Below are positions 11,240-23,589 of a stretch of DNA of 64,000 nt, in pieces. Position 1 is the first letter of the stretch, and each line of letters starts with the position of its first letter. The DNA lies in the NCBI GenBank assembly GCA_964020085.1, contig OZ026601.1, positions 5,816,335-5,880,334 of the forward strand, in the 5' to 3' direction. Source of the DNA: Micromussa lordhowensis (taxonomy: Eukaryota; Cnidaria; Anthozoa; Scleractinia; Lobophylliidae). A model generated the notes under the pieces. The model saw only the letters and a program-made list of their open reading frames with translations. It did no database searches and was not told the DNA's origin. Position numbers and translations under genes: made by a program.

Positions 11240-12311
11240 TTAGTTTACTCTCTCTTCAGGTATATCATCCACTTCAATGTAGGTGACAACGAACGTTTGA
11301 AGACTAAATGCTCCCTAGCGGCTTTAATTTAATTACTCGTTTCAGCTTTTCTGTTTTCCCGTTGCGTACCTCACTTCCACATTTAATCATGGCCTGATTT
11401 GGAAATTCGCTTCCATTTCCATCCCCATATACTCGTTTCAAATGAAGCATCCGTACGTTTTGCCTTGTGTGCTAAGCATTAGTCAGCAACCGACCGAACA
11501 AGACCCTAACGCCTACGCCACCCCGAGAGCCATCAGCGTGCTGAACCCGGGTGCGCCAATAGCACACGCATGCGTCCTGGTACATTACAGAACAGCTAAA
11601 TGCGATCGGTTACATATTTTCTAAGATATTCTAGCCTGAAGTGTAGCAAACAGACTGTAACCATTCCGATCGTGAATTCCTCTCCTTAATATATTTTATC
11701 ATTCACCTCACCTACACCACATTTATAACACGCCCTATGGGGATTTGCTTTCATTCCCTGCTGATGCCGTAGAACGGTGAAAGCTCGGAATTAAAACGCA
11801 GTAGCTCAAGCCCTCAATCGAATCATCATATTTATCTATTCCGAAATGCTACTAAAGGACAACTCCATACGTTTCCTTCGTCTGTTTTCCCCTCAGAGGC
11901 GAACGAGGAAACTGAAAAAAAAAGCTCTCATATGAAGAGGAAGATTTCACTCCCTTCTGGTGGCATTCAAAAACTCGCAAACGTAGCGAAATGAAACAGA
12001 CCAAACTTTTCTGGGGATGCATTGTCAAAACAAAACACGGAGGCCCAACTAGCCTCGCTTTCATGCAAGTCGCCTTGGGCGCCGACCGAGTGGTCTGCCC
12101 GTATTTGCATTCAGGGAACTCAAATTAGTGTCTTCTTTTCGTCGTTTGCCTTTTTGAGGATAAGGAAAGCTTCATTCAGGCATACTTAATTTGCGCTGTG
12201 TCAGACTTTGTTGGGCAAACAAGACATAAAACGGCTGAAAAAAACTTTTGAGCAAATGGATGAAACTTATGGAATGTAGTTCTGAGCATGATTTAGACAT
12301 CAATGCTACCT

Positions 12312-12435
12312 TAGAATACGAGTCAGTCCCTCTTTCTAGTCCGCCCTGCGTGACGCGCAAGAAAACTGCGGGAAAAAAATGGCGGCGACGGTCTCGCTCG
12401 ACGGTCTAAACGAAAGAGAGACCAATCGTAGTCTA
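12312..12435. mobile_element. 124-base MITE related to the Mutator-like element
   Basis: It starts TAGAATACGAGTCAGTCCCTCTTT and ends with the reverse complement of TAGACTACGATTGGTCTCTC, close to the arm of the 4.4-kb element at 1698. Flanks are ATGCTACCT (12303-12311) and ATGCTACCC (12436-12444), a 9-base duplication with one mismatch. It has no coding capacity. Confidence 0.7.
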
Positions 12436-12799
12436 ATGCTACCCCGAATTTGTTTTAAAATGACTGTACGTTCTCAAATGAAAAGGTCAAGTGAAATTTA
12501 GTTGTAATATGCAGTAGTATGAATCAATAAGTAACACAATAACGAGCTGAACTAATCGATCAATCTGGCCAATCACAGCTTTTGATCTTTTGAAATCGAG
12601 AACTAGGAGTGGTATTATTGCACCATCATTTCCGTAAAGCCACACCCTTTTAATAATAGTGTGACCGATACGCGCCAAGTTATCACGATGTTTTTCATTG
12701 CATTATCCCTTTGCACTCAAAATGCAGCCATTTCGACTCAGTTTGCCCACTTTTTGATCTTTAGAATGGATAACCATGTTCGCATAATTTAACGACACT

Positions 12800-13240
12800 T
12801 TGTTAAGTCAGGCACGTACTAACAGGCAGCTTTCATCCGATTTTCAAGTACGGAAACTAACGGAAGTGGTTTCCACCCATTTTAATGAGAATTTATATAC
12901 GCATAAACTAACTCCTAACTTAATTTCTCACGCACCTTTTCAGAAGACCGACGTTCGGAAATACGTAAAAACGTTACGTTATAAGTTAAATGAAATAAAC
13001 TTCAGAATCAATGATGACGGTATTATCTCAGCCGTTCGGATAAAAAAAAAACAAAGGATTGATAGACATCAGCTCTGTTTTTCACGGGCTTTATATTTTA
13101 ATTTATATTTTTACCGTCGGGTAAATTGCTCAGTGGAAAACAATCAAAATAAACGTGTGTTGTTTTTATCAGTCGTCACTCTCTTTGTCGGACTCTTATC
13201 TGTCATCGCTTTTTCCAAAACAAAGCCAAACTACGTGTAA
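12800..13240 (+). CDS. unassigned 146-codon open frame
   Basis: This is one of the longer frames outside transposons. It is lysine- and asparagine-rich with a hydrophobic stretch near the end (VLFLSVVTLFVGLLSVIAF). I recognise no family, see no splice sites with good context, and no TATA element. It may be a chance frame in AT-rich DNA. Confidence 0.2.
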   Translation: MLSQARTNRQLSSDFQVRKLTEVVSTHFNENLYTHKLTPNLISHAPFQKTDVRKYVKTLRYKLNEINFRINDDGIISAVRIKKKQRIDRHQLCFSRALYFNLYFYRRVNCSVENNQNKRVLFLSVVTLFVGLLSVIAFSKTKPNYV

Positions 13241-15460
13241 TAAAGTTTGGGTGGCCGCTTTATGGGGGTTCGACTGTACGTCAATCTGATTTTGATAAAT
13301 TGCTGTACCGACCAAGCAAACGACTCTCAGGTTTTCTCCTACAGTCTTAAGAGTTTTCTTTAATTTACAAATCCTCCAATGCGGCAACTGATACAAAGTT
13401 TATTACTAAATTTAATAAGGACTTGCAATTGTGAGGCCTATTTTAAGGATTTGGCATCTCAGCTGCGGTTAGTTTGATCAAGACTTCACAGCGAGACGGA
13501 ACTTGCGTTTAAGTGGAAACGGAAACAATATTTTAAAGATAATAGGATTTCCAAGCGGCAACTTAGAACTGCACGAAACAGAAACGAAGTCTTGAATTTA
13601 CTGATCAACAAGGCGGTGAGACCAAGGTTAAGCCATTTATTATTCTGCTTTTGTAATTTCTTTATAGTTACTGCTCTCCCTCTGGAGAATAGAGTCATTT
13701 CGACAACGGAGCTTATCCTAGTCACGTGGACATACGTCAATCGTTAAGCGATTGAGCCTGTAGCAAAGCAATCTAACATGATAGCGCGGTTTTCAGTTCA
13801 GTGTCGAAAGTAATCAGGCAATTACTTAGTTTTGTTTTCGGTCATGGTTTTATTACGGTTTGAGATTGCCTGAGTAGTCAAGGTAACTGGGAAGTAATTG
13901 TTTTGGTTTTGGTTTTGCACTCAATTGAAAATCGCTCTAAGAAAAAAAAACTGTTAAACAAAAATGAACAAAACTCGATTTTAACGGTCTTTCGCCTCTA
14001 TCGGCTAGGAAATCGAAAGTGTGTCTCTGTCAATGTCATAAAAGTGCGTATGTCTCTATACGTTTCATCTTAATCATTGGTTTTGCAATCATCAAAAGAC
14101 CTTGCTGTACCGCACAAGGCTTTGCGTGTCAAGCACTGTGTAATTGTAATTGTTATTTTCCCAATGCAGCAATCAAGAATTACCCGAGTTGACAACCGAA
14201 TGGAAGTGAACATAATTTAAACTGAATCGAAGGGTTGTCCACACTTCACGTCGCAAGACCGTAGGTTGTGTTGTCGGCCAAGTGCAAGCAGTGGCATGCC
14301 ATTCAACAAATGCGAGAACCATCATTTGTGGTAGCGGTTCTACGTTATTCGTCAGCGAACGTGACCCAGATTTAGCCAATTTCGGTCAAATGGTCATGGA
14401 ATTTACAGAACCAATAACGGATTAAAACATTAAACGACCCAAAAGAAACGCCGGGAAGCCAAAATAAGCATGGATGGGCAAAATTGGAGAAGCTTAAAAC
14501 GGATTACATCAGGTTAAACCTGAAAAACAAAGGCCCGACTTTTCACGTTATATCAATTTGTATGAACGTTATCTATAATGCTCAAACATCTTCTTTCCTT
14601 GATTTGCGGCCGAGGTTTTGTAGATATAATCCAATTTGAAGTTAAGCACCATTAGTTGATAGAAATAAAGAAAAACAGTGCTTAAAATACTCTGACCTTA
14701 GCTCTTTAACTTCCGATCTCACTACTTTCGAATGTAGGCACGTTTAAACACTAACCAGCATCGCCGAGATTCAGTTCTCGTAGTTAAAGGGTGGTTAGCC
14801 AATACTAAAGAGAAACACCAGGCGTTGTTGTCAAGAGGTTCATAAATAGAGAGCATAACAATTTCTCTTTGCGCAAACTCATTTTGCAATTTGAAAAACC
14901 ACGGAATGAAGGAACGAAGCTGTTTTCAGTTCGATTCTTCACTCAGTCTTCTGGAGTGGAGTATATTCGCTAGCCGTTGATGCACAACAACATTCATTTG
15001 TTAAGCATCACTGGGCGTCAAACATAAGAATTTGACAGTGATGTTTGAGTGAACATGGGCATACACTCGTCAGTGGGAATACTTCGTTACCATTGAAAGC
15101 TCCCTTATTTGAACATACACGGAGGCACTGTAGGTCTGGGAGATACGAGTTCGACTGGTCCAGGTGCTATTTGACGAGCGAAGAAAATTAAGATGAGATG
15201 AAATGGCTCCATGTGACCTTGGAGTCTGTTAAACCGGTGTTTATTATTATGGTGATCACGGTGCGGTTCAGCGGTAATGATTACCTTCGACTAAATTCAA
15301 ATTAAAGAGTCACCTCGTAAACATCGTTTATAGTTATTGGTTCAGACTGTTAAAATTCTTTAGCTACCTTTCACTCAGGTTTAGACAACTTTTTTAACCT
15401 TCAGAAGAATTTCATGTTTAAGCAGATTTAGTCTCAAATATCTTCTTGAAAGAAGTTAAT
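13241..15460. other. non-coding stretch, nothing recognised
   Basis: No exon or element boundary could be supported. A short block near 13270-13310 (GTCAATCTGATTTTGATAAATTGC) recurs in diverged form near 24424, which suggests an unresolved dispersed repeat. Confidence 0.4.
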
Positions 15461-15465
15461 AGGCC

Positions 15466-15740
15466 CTCAAGCCCCGGCGAAACGATCGCAACATTGCAAC
15501 GTAACATATCGCGACATTGTTGGGTGCAACACTGTTGTGCATTTGACCACCCTGCTGCGTAGTTTTGCGACATGTTGGGTGTTGTTGGCTCAAATTTGAC
15601 AATTTTCAAACGTGAGCCAAAAACATCCAAATGATGTCGCAATACGTCGCTGCGGGGTGGACAAACGCTCGCAACATGTTACAGCGCCCAATGAACAATG
15701 TTGCGTTCAAATGTTGCGATCGTTTAGCCGGAGCTTAAGA
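15466..15740. mobile_element. MITE with CGATCGCAACATT arms
   Basis: The left end (CCGGCGAAACGATCGCAACATT, from about 15475) is the imperfect inverse of the right end (ATGTTGCGATCGTTTAGCCGG, about 15711-15731). The interior repeats GCAACATTGTT-like words on both strands. No clear target duplication was found. Confidence 0.55.
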
Positions 15741-16054
15741 GTGGGTGAATAAGAAGTTCTAGAAAAGTAGACAGATTAATTATAGGTCTTTGGATTAAGA
15801 ATAGCGCATTGTTTGGTTACAAATGGCACGTTTAGCACAACTTTGCATTTTTTTGTCATTAGAAGTCTTAGAAGGCCAAAATGGGTAGAATGTTGCAGTC
15901 CACGACGAGAACCAGATTTCAGGTTTCTTGATTTAGTAAAAGGACTAATTTGGATTCATTCAAAGTACGGCGCGAAATGGAGTTTTTAAGGGACTAAAAC
16001 ATATACAACTAAACAAACAATGAAAGAAAAGAACGAACGCACGTGTATACTTCG

Positions 16055-16325
16055 AAGGCGGCGTGGCCTGGTGGTTAGGGCGCTGGATTTGTAATCCGGA
16101 GGTTCCGAGTTCAAATCCTCCTCCTTGCCACTAGATGGATTTGTGTTTGGTGATCCCAGATTCAACTCCTCCACGCTTTGTAAATAGCCAACTAGTCAGC
16201 CTCCCGCCAGTTGGGATTTTTAACAAGTTTCTGTTCAATTTACATTATTTGTTTGCTTACTTAAGTGTCCACAATCAGCACGGAAGTGCTAAACACTTCG
16301 ACTCTCAAATAAAGTGATTTATTTA
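16055..16325 (+). mobile_element. tRNA-derived SINE, family 2
   Basis: A tRNA-like head GGCGTGGCCTGGTGGTTAGG and B box GAGTTCAAATCC (about 16109-16120) are followed by a body containing AATAGCCAACTAGTCAGCCT and CCAGTTGG, then AATAAAGTG. The same body occurs downstream of another tRNA-like head at 23590, which defines a family. It lies just past the 3' end of paralogue A, oriented toward it. Confidence 0.7.
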
Positions 16326-16420
16326 TTTTTCTTTTTTTATACAAATTGATCACACCTGTTTAACTTATTTATTTTGCTTACAAGATTGTAAATACAACTG
16401 AAAAAACTCTATGCGCTTAA

Positions 16421-19400
16421 TTAATGTTTTCTTTTAACAAAGAAACAACGCCTATCGTTACTGTTAGAGCTGATTAAAGATATAGTTTTATCGTCACAGT
16501 TGCTAGATACCCCTAAATACATAGTGTTAATATTAACTGTATGTTTGTATATATACAATCTCTTTCCTCCGTCACTTTTCAGCTCCTCTTCAAACCGGAA
16601 TTCATCACTAATTGTGTTGTCACATGGCCTTTTCTGTGAAGAAGAAAGACAGTGATTTAAGAAATCGATCAGAACCTTCTAAGTTAAATTATTTCTGAGT
16701 AACTATTGTCTTGCCTATGCAGGCAAGAAAAGCACGTTTTACTACTAACTAACTGTTTTGAGCATTATCTCTAATTGACCTAATGGAGATGGTGAATGAA
16801 AAGAATGCTTATATAGGCAAAGGAGATTAAAAATTAAGTCCTTCATTTCTGGCCAAAATTGCTTCTTTAACCGTAAAGATCAGTGATGTTTGGTTGACAC
16901 CGTTTATACCTATGATTCAACTACATATACACCACGACTGAGTGGCTTGAGTAAGGTCGCGATACCCTGGAATTCTTGGCAAGCCAGAAATGACTTTTCA
17001 ATATATTCTGACGAATCGCGACGATACAACTCGGATCAATCCAACACATGTACAAGTAAAGTCAGATCATGATGGCGTATTCTTTGCATTCTATAAACGT
17101 CAGACCACAAACACGCGAAGCACGTGCCAGTTCTGAAAGCGTGTAACTACAAACAGACTACTTTTATTGTTTAACAATTATCTTCATTCTAAAAGCGTGG
17201 AACCCTTCATGATGGGTCTCGAAATCTCGTTTTTCTATGTTTCTGTCGTCTCTTATTCTGAGAAGTCATTTTAAGTCTGCATAAAAAGAGAAAAAAGCGT
17301 TGCTTCTAACATTCAAGTTGAAGAATAATTCCGCTAGCCCTAATTTAATGACGGCTAACGCATTTTAATATAAGATGCTAGTAGTTGAAGTTTAGGTTTT
17401 CCAACTCACCTCAAATGCGACATTTGTTCCATTGATGACCTTCAAGGCATATTTACTGCCGTCTTGTGCATCAGTGAACTGGATACACTTCTTTCCTCCT
17501 ATTTTCTTTATCTTAAATCCTTTGAAACATAAAATACACTATTAGCAAACGAACAAAAGATAAAAAGCACCTTTGTTTATCGTGCTGCTACATTGGTCAA
17601 GCGTGCCCGACAAGGTGCATTTTTGAGAAGATAGATTTTAAGGCCTTATCCACAGTAGTTCAATTCCTTTACAAACGCTTCCTTTTTCGTGGGTTCTCGC
17701 ATAACGTCCACACTAATACGATGGAAAACGATCATCGCATCTTAAAACTATGACCACTGAGAGTGGCATTGGAGATATCAGTGTGGACAGCTACAAAGGA
17801 GGCTTTGAAATGCGCGGACGTCAAGCCGCGTGCGTACGCCCCTGATGGTTTCGCATGGCGTATCAGCGTTTCTGTAGTTTGGACGCGTAAAACGTTGCAA
17901 AAAACAGCATCAGCGTGGAAATGAAGCTTTTGATGCGTTTTCCTCAAAAACGCATCGTTTCGAAAATGCTTTTATGAGGACTAGGTTTGAAACGTCCTGG
18001 CATGCAGATATTCGTTATAACCTTAATAGACGTATTCGGCTAACGTGTTTCACATCCTTGTTGCCACCCAATTCAGATCACGTGATTATTTATTTGGGAG
18101 GATACAATTGTGCAATTTGCTACGCGTAACTGCGTGCATGAGGGTATGTCCAAACAGAACAATTGTATCCTCCCAAATGAATCATCACGTGATCTGAATT
18201 GGGTGGCAACAAGGATGTAAACACGTTAGCCGAATACGTCTATTCCTTGGAGCGACAACCCATTCCTATGATTTGGGGTCTTTTGTGAATGTCTATTCAG
18301 TTTGGGATCGATTGGCCATGCTGCATTGTTTAACATAACAACTCGTTGTAGGCAAGTACTCAACCCAGTAATTTCTTCGCCTGTAATAAAATTGTATAAA
18401 AGTAGCACCGCAGCAACTTCTTACTTGTTCTAACATCTTTGGTAGAGGCCCCATTGCATCTTGCATTACACAGTCCGTTGGAAACTCTACACTGTGGATC
18501 TATGTGAATCTTAAGAAGATTGCCTCCACTGCATGTTTTATCTTTCACTCTATAATGTGACTGGAGTGTGACTGGAAAACGTGATGATACAAATTCTGCA
18601 CGAACCAACAAAAATAGCGCCAGGGCCTAAATAAAAACAGTCATGTGACACATTAGACACGTACATTTGATCGGTATCCGTACTTGATGAATGGTCAAAG
18701 TTTAACTCGTTGGCTCGAGTGCGCCGTGAACCAGTCTGAATTGCCATCAAACTTGTTGTTATTGTTTTTATTATGTGGCTCTGTCTCACAAGAACTGTGA
18801 ACTACCAAATTCACGAATTCCATTGGCTGAAATCGATATTGAAAGCGGTCTAGATTTTCCCTTCTAGGCCGGCATCTAGACCGATAATGTTTTGCAGTGA
18901 AAAAGTTGCAAACTAAAATGCAAAATCACTGATTATTTCCATCTAATTTATGGCAGTGCCAAAAAGCCTGATGAGAAAAAAATTAAAGAGGACGAGCAAA
19001 CTTTGGCAGAATTAAATTCAGCTCATCGCCATTTTTAAGCAAAATGTCAGTTAGTACAAACTAGTTACATTAATCGATTTAAGTTGTTCTTGTTTGCGTC
19101 ATATAATAAAGATCATTGCGTTCGGTCTGTACTCACGACCTCGGTCAAGATTCTCCCATACAGACCGACTAAGCTCGGTTAATAAGAGCTAAGTAACCCA
19201 TTAAAATACAAACGGTCTCAAAATCTTCCTTAGTATCCTCAAAACCCCATCTGCCTTAGTGCTTAATTAACAAAGAAAATTGACGAGAAGTACAATTCAA
19301 GTGGCATGGGAAGCTCGACCGTTTCATACAGAAAAATAAAATAGTCTATATGCAAACCTTTGTTCAATATAAATAAAAATTAAAATACTTGTGGAAACTG

Positions 19401-19557
19401 ATTTGAACAATAACAGTTCGAGTATGTACAAAAAAAAATAAACTAAGCTGCAAACACTAATTTGACTTTAGTGAATGAAAATTATCTAAAAAGGCAATCA
19501 AAATCAGGTCATGACCTGACCAATTCCACTTACAAGAAAAATATGTGTTAAATCCAT
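16421..19557 (-). CDS. secreted cysteine-rich protein, paralogue A
   Basis: Four coding exons: 19557-19534, 18626-18425, 17519-17410 and 16633-16421, joined by GT-AG introns in phases 0, 1 and 0, giving 182 residues. Exon 1 codes MDLTHIFL; exon 2 completes a signal peptide (ALALFLLVRA) and holds CSGGNLLKI and GLCNARCNGAS; exon 3 has KKCIQFTD and the sequon NGT; exon 4 has MYLGVSSNC and NDRRCFFVKRKH before TAA. Eight cysteines are conserved with paralogue B at 39883-42349. The family is unknown to me. The last exon pattern (YLGV, spaced hydrophobics, CFF) resembles a beta-trefoil repeat of FGF/IL-1 type, which is only a guess. The start is chosen by the shared exon 1, donor GTAAGT and TATA position. 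AATAAA lies about 50 bases past the stop. Confidence 0.8.
17640..18000. repeat. probable dispersed repeat in intron 2 of paralogue A
   Basis: The interval contains GTCCACACTAATACGATGG near one side and CAGTGTGGACAG and GTTTGGACGCG further in, mixed inverted words typical of a hAT-like non-autonomous element. Ends and target duplication could not be fixed. Confidence 0.3.
18025..18244. mobile_element. 220-base MITE in intron 2 of paralogue A
   Basis: Two arms of about 85 bases, beginning AATAGACGTATTCGGC, face each other with few mismatches around a short unique centre. CCTT flanks both ends (18021-18024 and 18245-18248), a possible 4-base target duplication. The insertion lies between exons 2 and 3 and does not touch the splice sites. 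Confidence 0.75.
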
Positions 19558-19626
19558 TTCGTCCACTCTGTGATCAGCTATTTAAGTTCGAGATCAAAGT
19601 TATAAAATTGTATGACTAAGTTTCGT

Positions 19627-19634
19627 TATTTATA
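19627..19634 (-). promoter_or_regulatory. TATA element of paralogue A
   Basis: The minus strand reads TATAAATA 70 bases upstream of the ATG. Paralogue B has the same octamer at 69 bases and the orphan exon at 61496-61519 has TATAAATT at 71 bases, so the position is conserved. Confidence 0.6.
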
Positions 19635-20029
19635 CGATTTTTTCTTAATTAAATTTCAACTATGTCACGTATTAAAAATCCACGGAATCCCATTTCTGTT
19701 TTAATTATCAAAACCGTGTAACCGTTTGTAGCAAAATTAACCCCGCAAGGATATTGACGTCGTCTTAGAAAATGCTGGACAGCGCGTGTTTCTTTTGAAG
19801 AACCGTTATTTCAGTCATTCTTTAGGCACGTACTCCTACACAGCTTAGTTAGACCCTCATCCGGTTATTTTACATGCATGGGGAGTTTTGGGAGAGGTTT
19901 ATTTGGTCGTATAAATAAAACCCCGAGCACGAACAATTCTGGAACATCCCGAAACACCAAAAAACGACAACGAAACTAAAATGAAAATAACAATATGTCG
20001 CTGAGTTATCTTTTCTCATTGAAACACTG

Positions 20030-20250
20030 CAGTTAATTGCATGAGTTGGGTCCCAGTTCCTGTTTGGTTTTTCTTTGTTTCTTCTTGTTTTTCAAGGGTT
20101 GCACACAGCATTCTTGAGATTGATTGGGTTTTGAGGAGAGAGGAAAACTCGCAGAAAGGAAGAGAACCAATAAAAAACTCAACCCACGTGCCGTATAACG
20201 TCCAGGATATGGCATGGGCCCAAGCCACTTCGCAAGGGTGTGTGCCAAAA
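20030..20250 (-). mobile_element. SINE, family 3, minus strand
   Basis: The minus strand carries CGTGGGTTGAGTTTTTTATT followed by GGTTCTCTTCC, GCGAGTTTTCC and CTCAAAACCC. The same body, with a better tRNA-like head, is found at 23080-23285. Open frames on both strands here are by-products of the repeat. Confidence 0.6.
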
Positions 20251-21320
20251 AGGGAAGTTAAAGAGAACTTAAAGTTATGCCTTGTCTACACTTTCTTATT
20301 CAATCATTTTTTCATTGCTGTCACCGTTTAGGATATAATGATGCTCGAATAATAATGTCTCTGTTTTTTTACAACAGACTGTTTCCTTTTAAACGAGAGC
20401 CGAACCTTGACAAGTAGGTCCATATCCGTAGTCGCGTGGGTGACGACGAGTACTTGTCAGGGAATTCGCTATAGCGACGCAGTAGTGCGTGAGAATTGCT
20501 CTCGGAATTTCAAATGAATGCACATTTTATTATTTAGTATCAGTTACTAAAAACATCTTCTTCACTGAGCAATGTGATAAGAATGTCAAATATACCCGAA
20601 AGCTTCTTCGACAAATCTAATGGCAATTGCTACAGTATCACTATATAATAGATTTCAATATAATTATCACTTTATAATTGCTCCCGACGCGATGAAATAA
20701 ATCTAGCGTTGCCATAATGCTTTCTGATCTTTATCCAAAAAAATACATTTCTGAATATATCAAATGGCAGCCATTCCGAATTTGCAATCGTTAACTGTAG
20801 CAAAGCTAACTATGGTAATGGAGAATTGAACGAAAATCATCTGTAAACCTGTTACGTATTTCCAAAAAAAGTATCGAGTCTCGCAGACAGACCTTTTCGA
20901 TCGGTATGATTTGAAAGCCAATTCGGTGGAAGGTGATTCGCTAATTCGGTGATCATCCCAGGTTATGATCGGAAACATAATTAAGCCACCATTTTTATAC
21001 ACGACACATACGTATATAACGCTGATAAGAAACAATTAAATGCTTTAAATGCACGTATAATTATAGTCGTTAAGAACTGTCAGCTGTTTGTCTACACTCA
21101 GCATTAGACCAGCGTCAAACTGACTCGGTTCCTTTTAAAGAAAGTTAAGCCAAAATTTTTCAAGTTCGTCAGTCATTTGTAATCCGTATCAATCTTCTCC
21201 ATCTTCAACCATGGTTGTTCCTTTATGGTGTACTATTATTTCTTCTTTGTTTTTTCTTCTCAGAATTAAACTACTCTTTTTGGGTTTCTTTCAATTTCAA
21301 TGTAATTTCATACGCGGCCA
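20251..21320. other. non-coding stretch, nothing recognised
   Basis: A 91-codon minus frame (20760-21035) has a hydrophobic start but no recognisable domain and no cysteine pattern of the neighbouring family. A loose inverted repeat ACAAGTAGGTCC/GAGTACTTGT lies near 20410-20460. Confidence 0.4.
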
Positions 21321-21338
21321 AAGTAACTCAAAATGCCA

Positions 21339-21471
21339 CAGCGAACGTCAAGAAGTCATATGACCAGTGTGTTGGCGTCAGGTTTGCAGTTTGCGGTTCA
21401 CGTTTGTACGGCTAGACCACGTTCTAGAGGTAAGTGATTTACCGCAAGGAGTTTGCGCCCTAAAACATCAC
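21339..21471 (+). repeat. 133-base unit flanked by 18-base direct repeats
   Basis: This unit (GCGAACGTCAAGAAGTCATA to CTAAAACATCA) is almost identical to 24781-24911 inside a MITE, with one difference seen. Here it stands alone and is flanked by perfect AAGTAACTCAAAATGCCA copies at 21321-21338 and 21472-21489, which look like a target duplication. It contains a consensus-like donor CTAGAG|GTAAGTG. Confidence 0.65.
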
Positions 21472-22638
21472 AAGTAACTCAAAATGCCATGACTGAACTC
21501 CTTTAAGTTCTTGTGATTTATGTGGATGGTGATGTCACAACCGTCTCTATCACATGTCTTACATGTCTTTTCCTCGGAACCAATACCTAAAGGACGCTTG
21601 TCAGATTTGAGGGCTATGCAAAGATATTGCTTGATAGTCTAATGATTGTTAAAACTGGCTTGTGCCTTAGAGAGGATAGGACAGTAAACTTCACAGCTAT
21701 TTCTCTCGGCACCATGCACTGAATATTCACAAATTTTGCCCATTTTTTTTCACCTTGATCCTTTGTGATAAGTCTCCTTCTCTAGCGTATTTATTTATTT
21801 ATATTTATGGTAGTTTCTGAGTTTCAATGCCGTAAGAGTTATTTAGTACTTTGGGATAGACTAAAGGTGTTATTTTTTCTCGCTTTTTCGCATGGATTTA
21901 TTAAGTGACTCGAAAAAAAAATTAGCATGGTTTAATTCGTAGCTACTGAGAGTGCACAGTGTAAACGTAGGAATCACAATAAAGTGGTTAGGTCATGATT
22001 CGAGCATCATACGTGTATTTCAGAATATGTCTGAATTTATTTTCTTTTTCGTAGACCTCTCCATCTTTGCCATGGTTCTTCTTTGCTAGTTTAATAACAT
22101 CTTCGGAGTTTTTTACCTTGTTAGACTTTCAGGGTTTTCTAGGATTTGCAAAAAGGCTACATTCAGCTCTCTCTACGCCATGCTCATAGCTTAAATGGCA
22201 TACTTTGGGGAAGAAAGTGATACTGCAGTTTGTAATACAGTGTCGTGAAGCCAAAACCAAACTGAGAAATCACTCTGGTCAATTGCAACCAGAAAGGACA
22301 CAGACAACTTCTGATGAACAAATCCATAAAGCTTTTCTTGTCTTAAAGCAAATACATGTAGCTGACGCGAAGGGCGGGAAAGCGTGCGGTGCGGTTTCAC
22401 GAGTGGCTTTACTTCTGATTAGATGAGAGGGTATCGTGTAGTGCAGTAATGCAAAACGAAAACAAGTGCTAATTTCTTTTGACATTCAGGTTAAAACCTT
22501 CTTAACTAACGCAAAGTTTAAGAAATGAATTGCCTTCGTGTCAATTCTAAAACATCAAACCACGGAACGTGTCATTTAAGGAAGCTGCACTTAAACGACT
22601 TAACGTAGACAGGAAATGCTATAACTGTTTTTACTTAA

Positions 22639-22662
22639 TAGAAAATTGCGTGCCGAACCCAT
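22639..22662 (-). pseudogene. first-exon relic of the secreted cysteine-rich family
   Basis: The minus strand reads eight codons, MGSARNFL, then TTAAGTAA where a donor GTAAGTAA would be expected. The length matches exon 1 of paralogues A and B, but the donor G is changed, there is no TATA element 70 bases upstream and no later exons were found. Confidence 0.35.
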
Positions 22663-23079
22663 TTACTCCAATCTCTTTCTCTACACTGTTTTTTTTTTTC
22701 TTCCTCTTCAATAACCACGAACGTTCTTTTCGCAGACCACAACTTATCTGAATCCTTCAATTTCGTTCCGGCTTCCGTTGGTGATCCATTTTTCTCCGTT
22801 CCGGATTTCAACTTTGTATTTCATATTTTTACGCCTAATATGGAAGATCTATCACCTTCCGGATACACGTTTCACATGGAAAATCGCCATTCAAAAAGAA
22901 GATCTCTAACACATTATTGACTTATCTTTCACATACCACGCGGTAGCTCTACCTCTGAATGAGAAAGCTCATTTCGGGAACTTCCAATCACATAAAATGA
23001 CGTCGTCGACGATACCTTAAAATTTACTACATTTAGAAAGGAAGTTAAATCAGCCTTAGCTGGTTTTCATGCAGGCCCC

Positions 23080-23285
23080 TGGTCGAATTGGAATTTGAGG
23101 ACGTTTGTGGAGGGAGGCCAAAACCGGCGAACCCGGATAAAAACTCTCGGAGCAAGGTAAGAACCAACAACAAACTCAACCCACGTATGGCACTGGGCCG
23201 GAATCGTATCCGGGCCAAATTGGTGGGAGGCGAGCGCTCTCATCACTGCGCCATACCTGCTCAACAACGTTGTTAGTGCATGCGC
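23080..23285 (-). mobile_element. SINE, family 3, tRNA-headed
   Basis: Read on the minus strand it starts near GTATGGCGCAGTGATGAGAG (A box) and has GGATACGATTCC (B box), then CGTGGGTTGAGTTTGTTGTT, GCTCCGAGAGTTTTTATCCG and CCGGTTTTGGCC. This body is widespread in marine invertebrate SINEs by general knowledge. The 3' tail lies toward 23080. Confidence 0.7.
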
Positions 23286-23589
23286 CATTCACCTGCCGCA
23301 TTCCGACATAATGTTTAGCACATTTTGAAAAACTAGAAAAAGTATGCAGTATCATTATTTTTGGCGGGGTCAAGAGAAAATAAGGGGTCCATGGCAGGGT
23401 CCATTGCTTTTGGTGATTCGGAAAGCTTGATAACGGATGTTTTGAACATTCCTCTTTTGGTTTTGGTTTCGGTTTTGGACAGCGATATCCACCTAGCAAA
23501 ACATACCACACTATTCCTCACTGGATAGTTAATTATCTGGTAAATGCCATATGGCATCGTTTGATAAGCCAGGGCCAGTTTCTGGAAGA

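Noticed and set aside
15986..16174. A minus-strand gene at the SINE
   Set aside because: The frame is the SINE head read backward.
20041..20331. A 96-codon plus-strand gene
   Set aside because: It is the antisense of a family 3 SINE.
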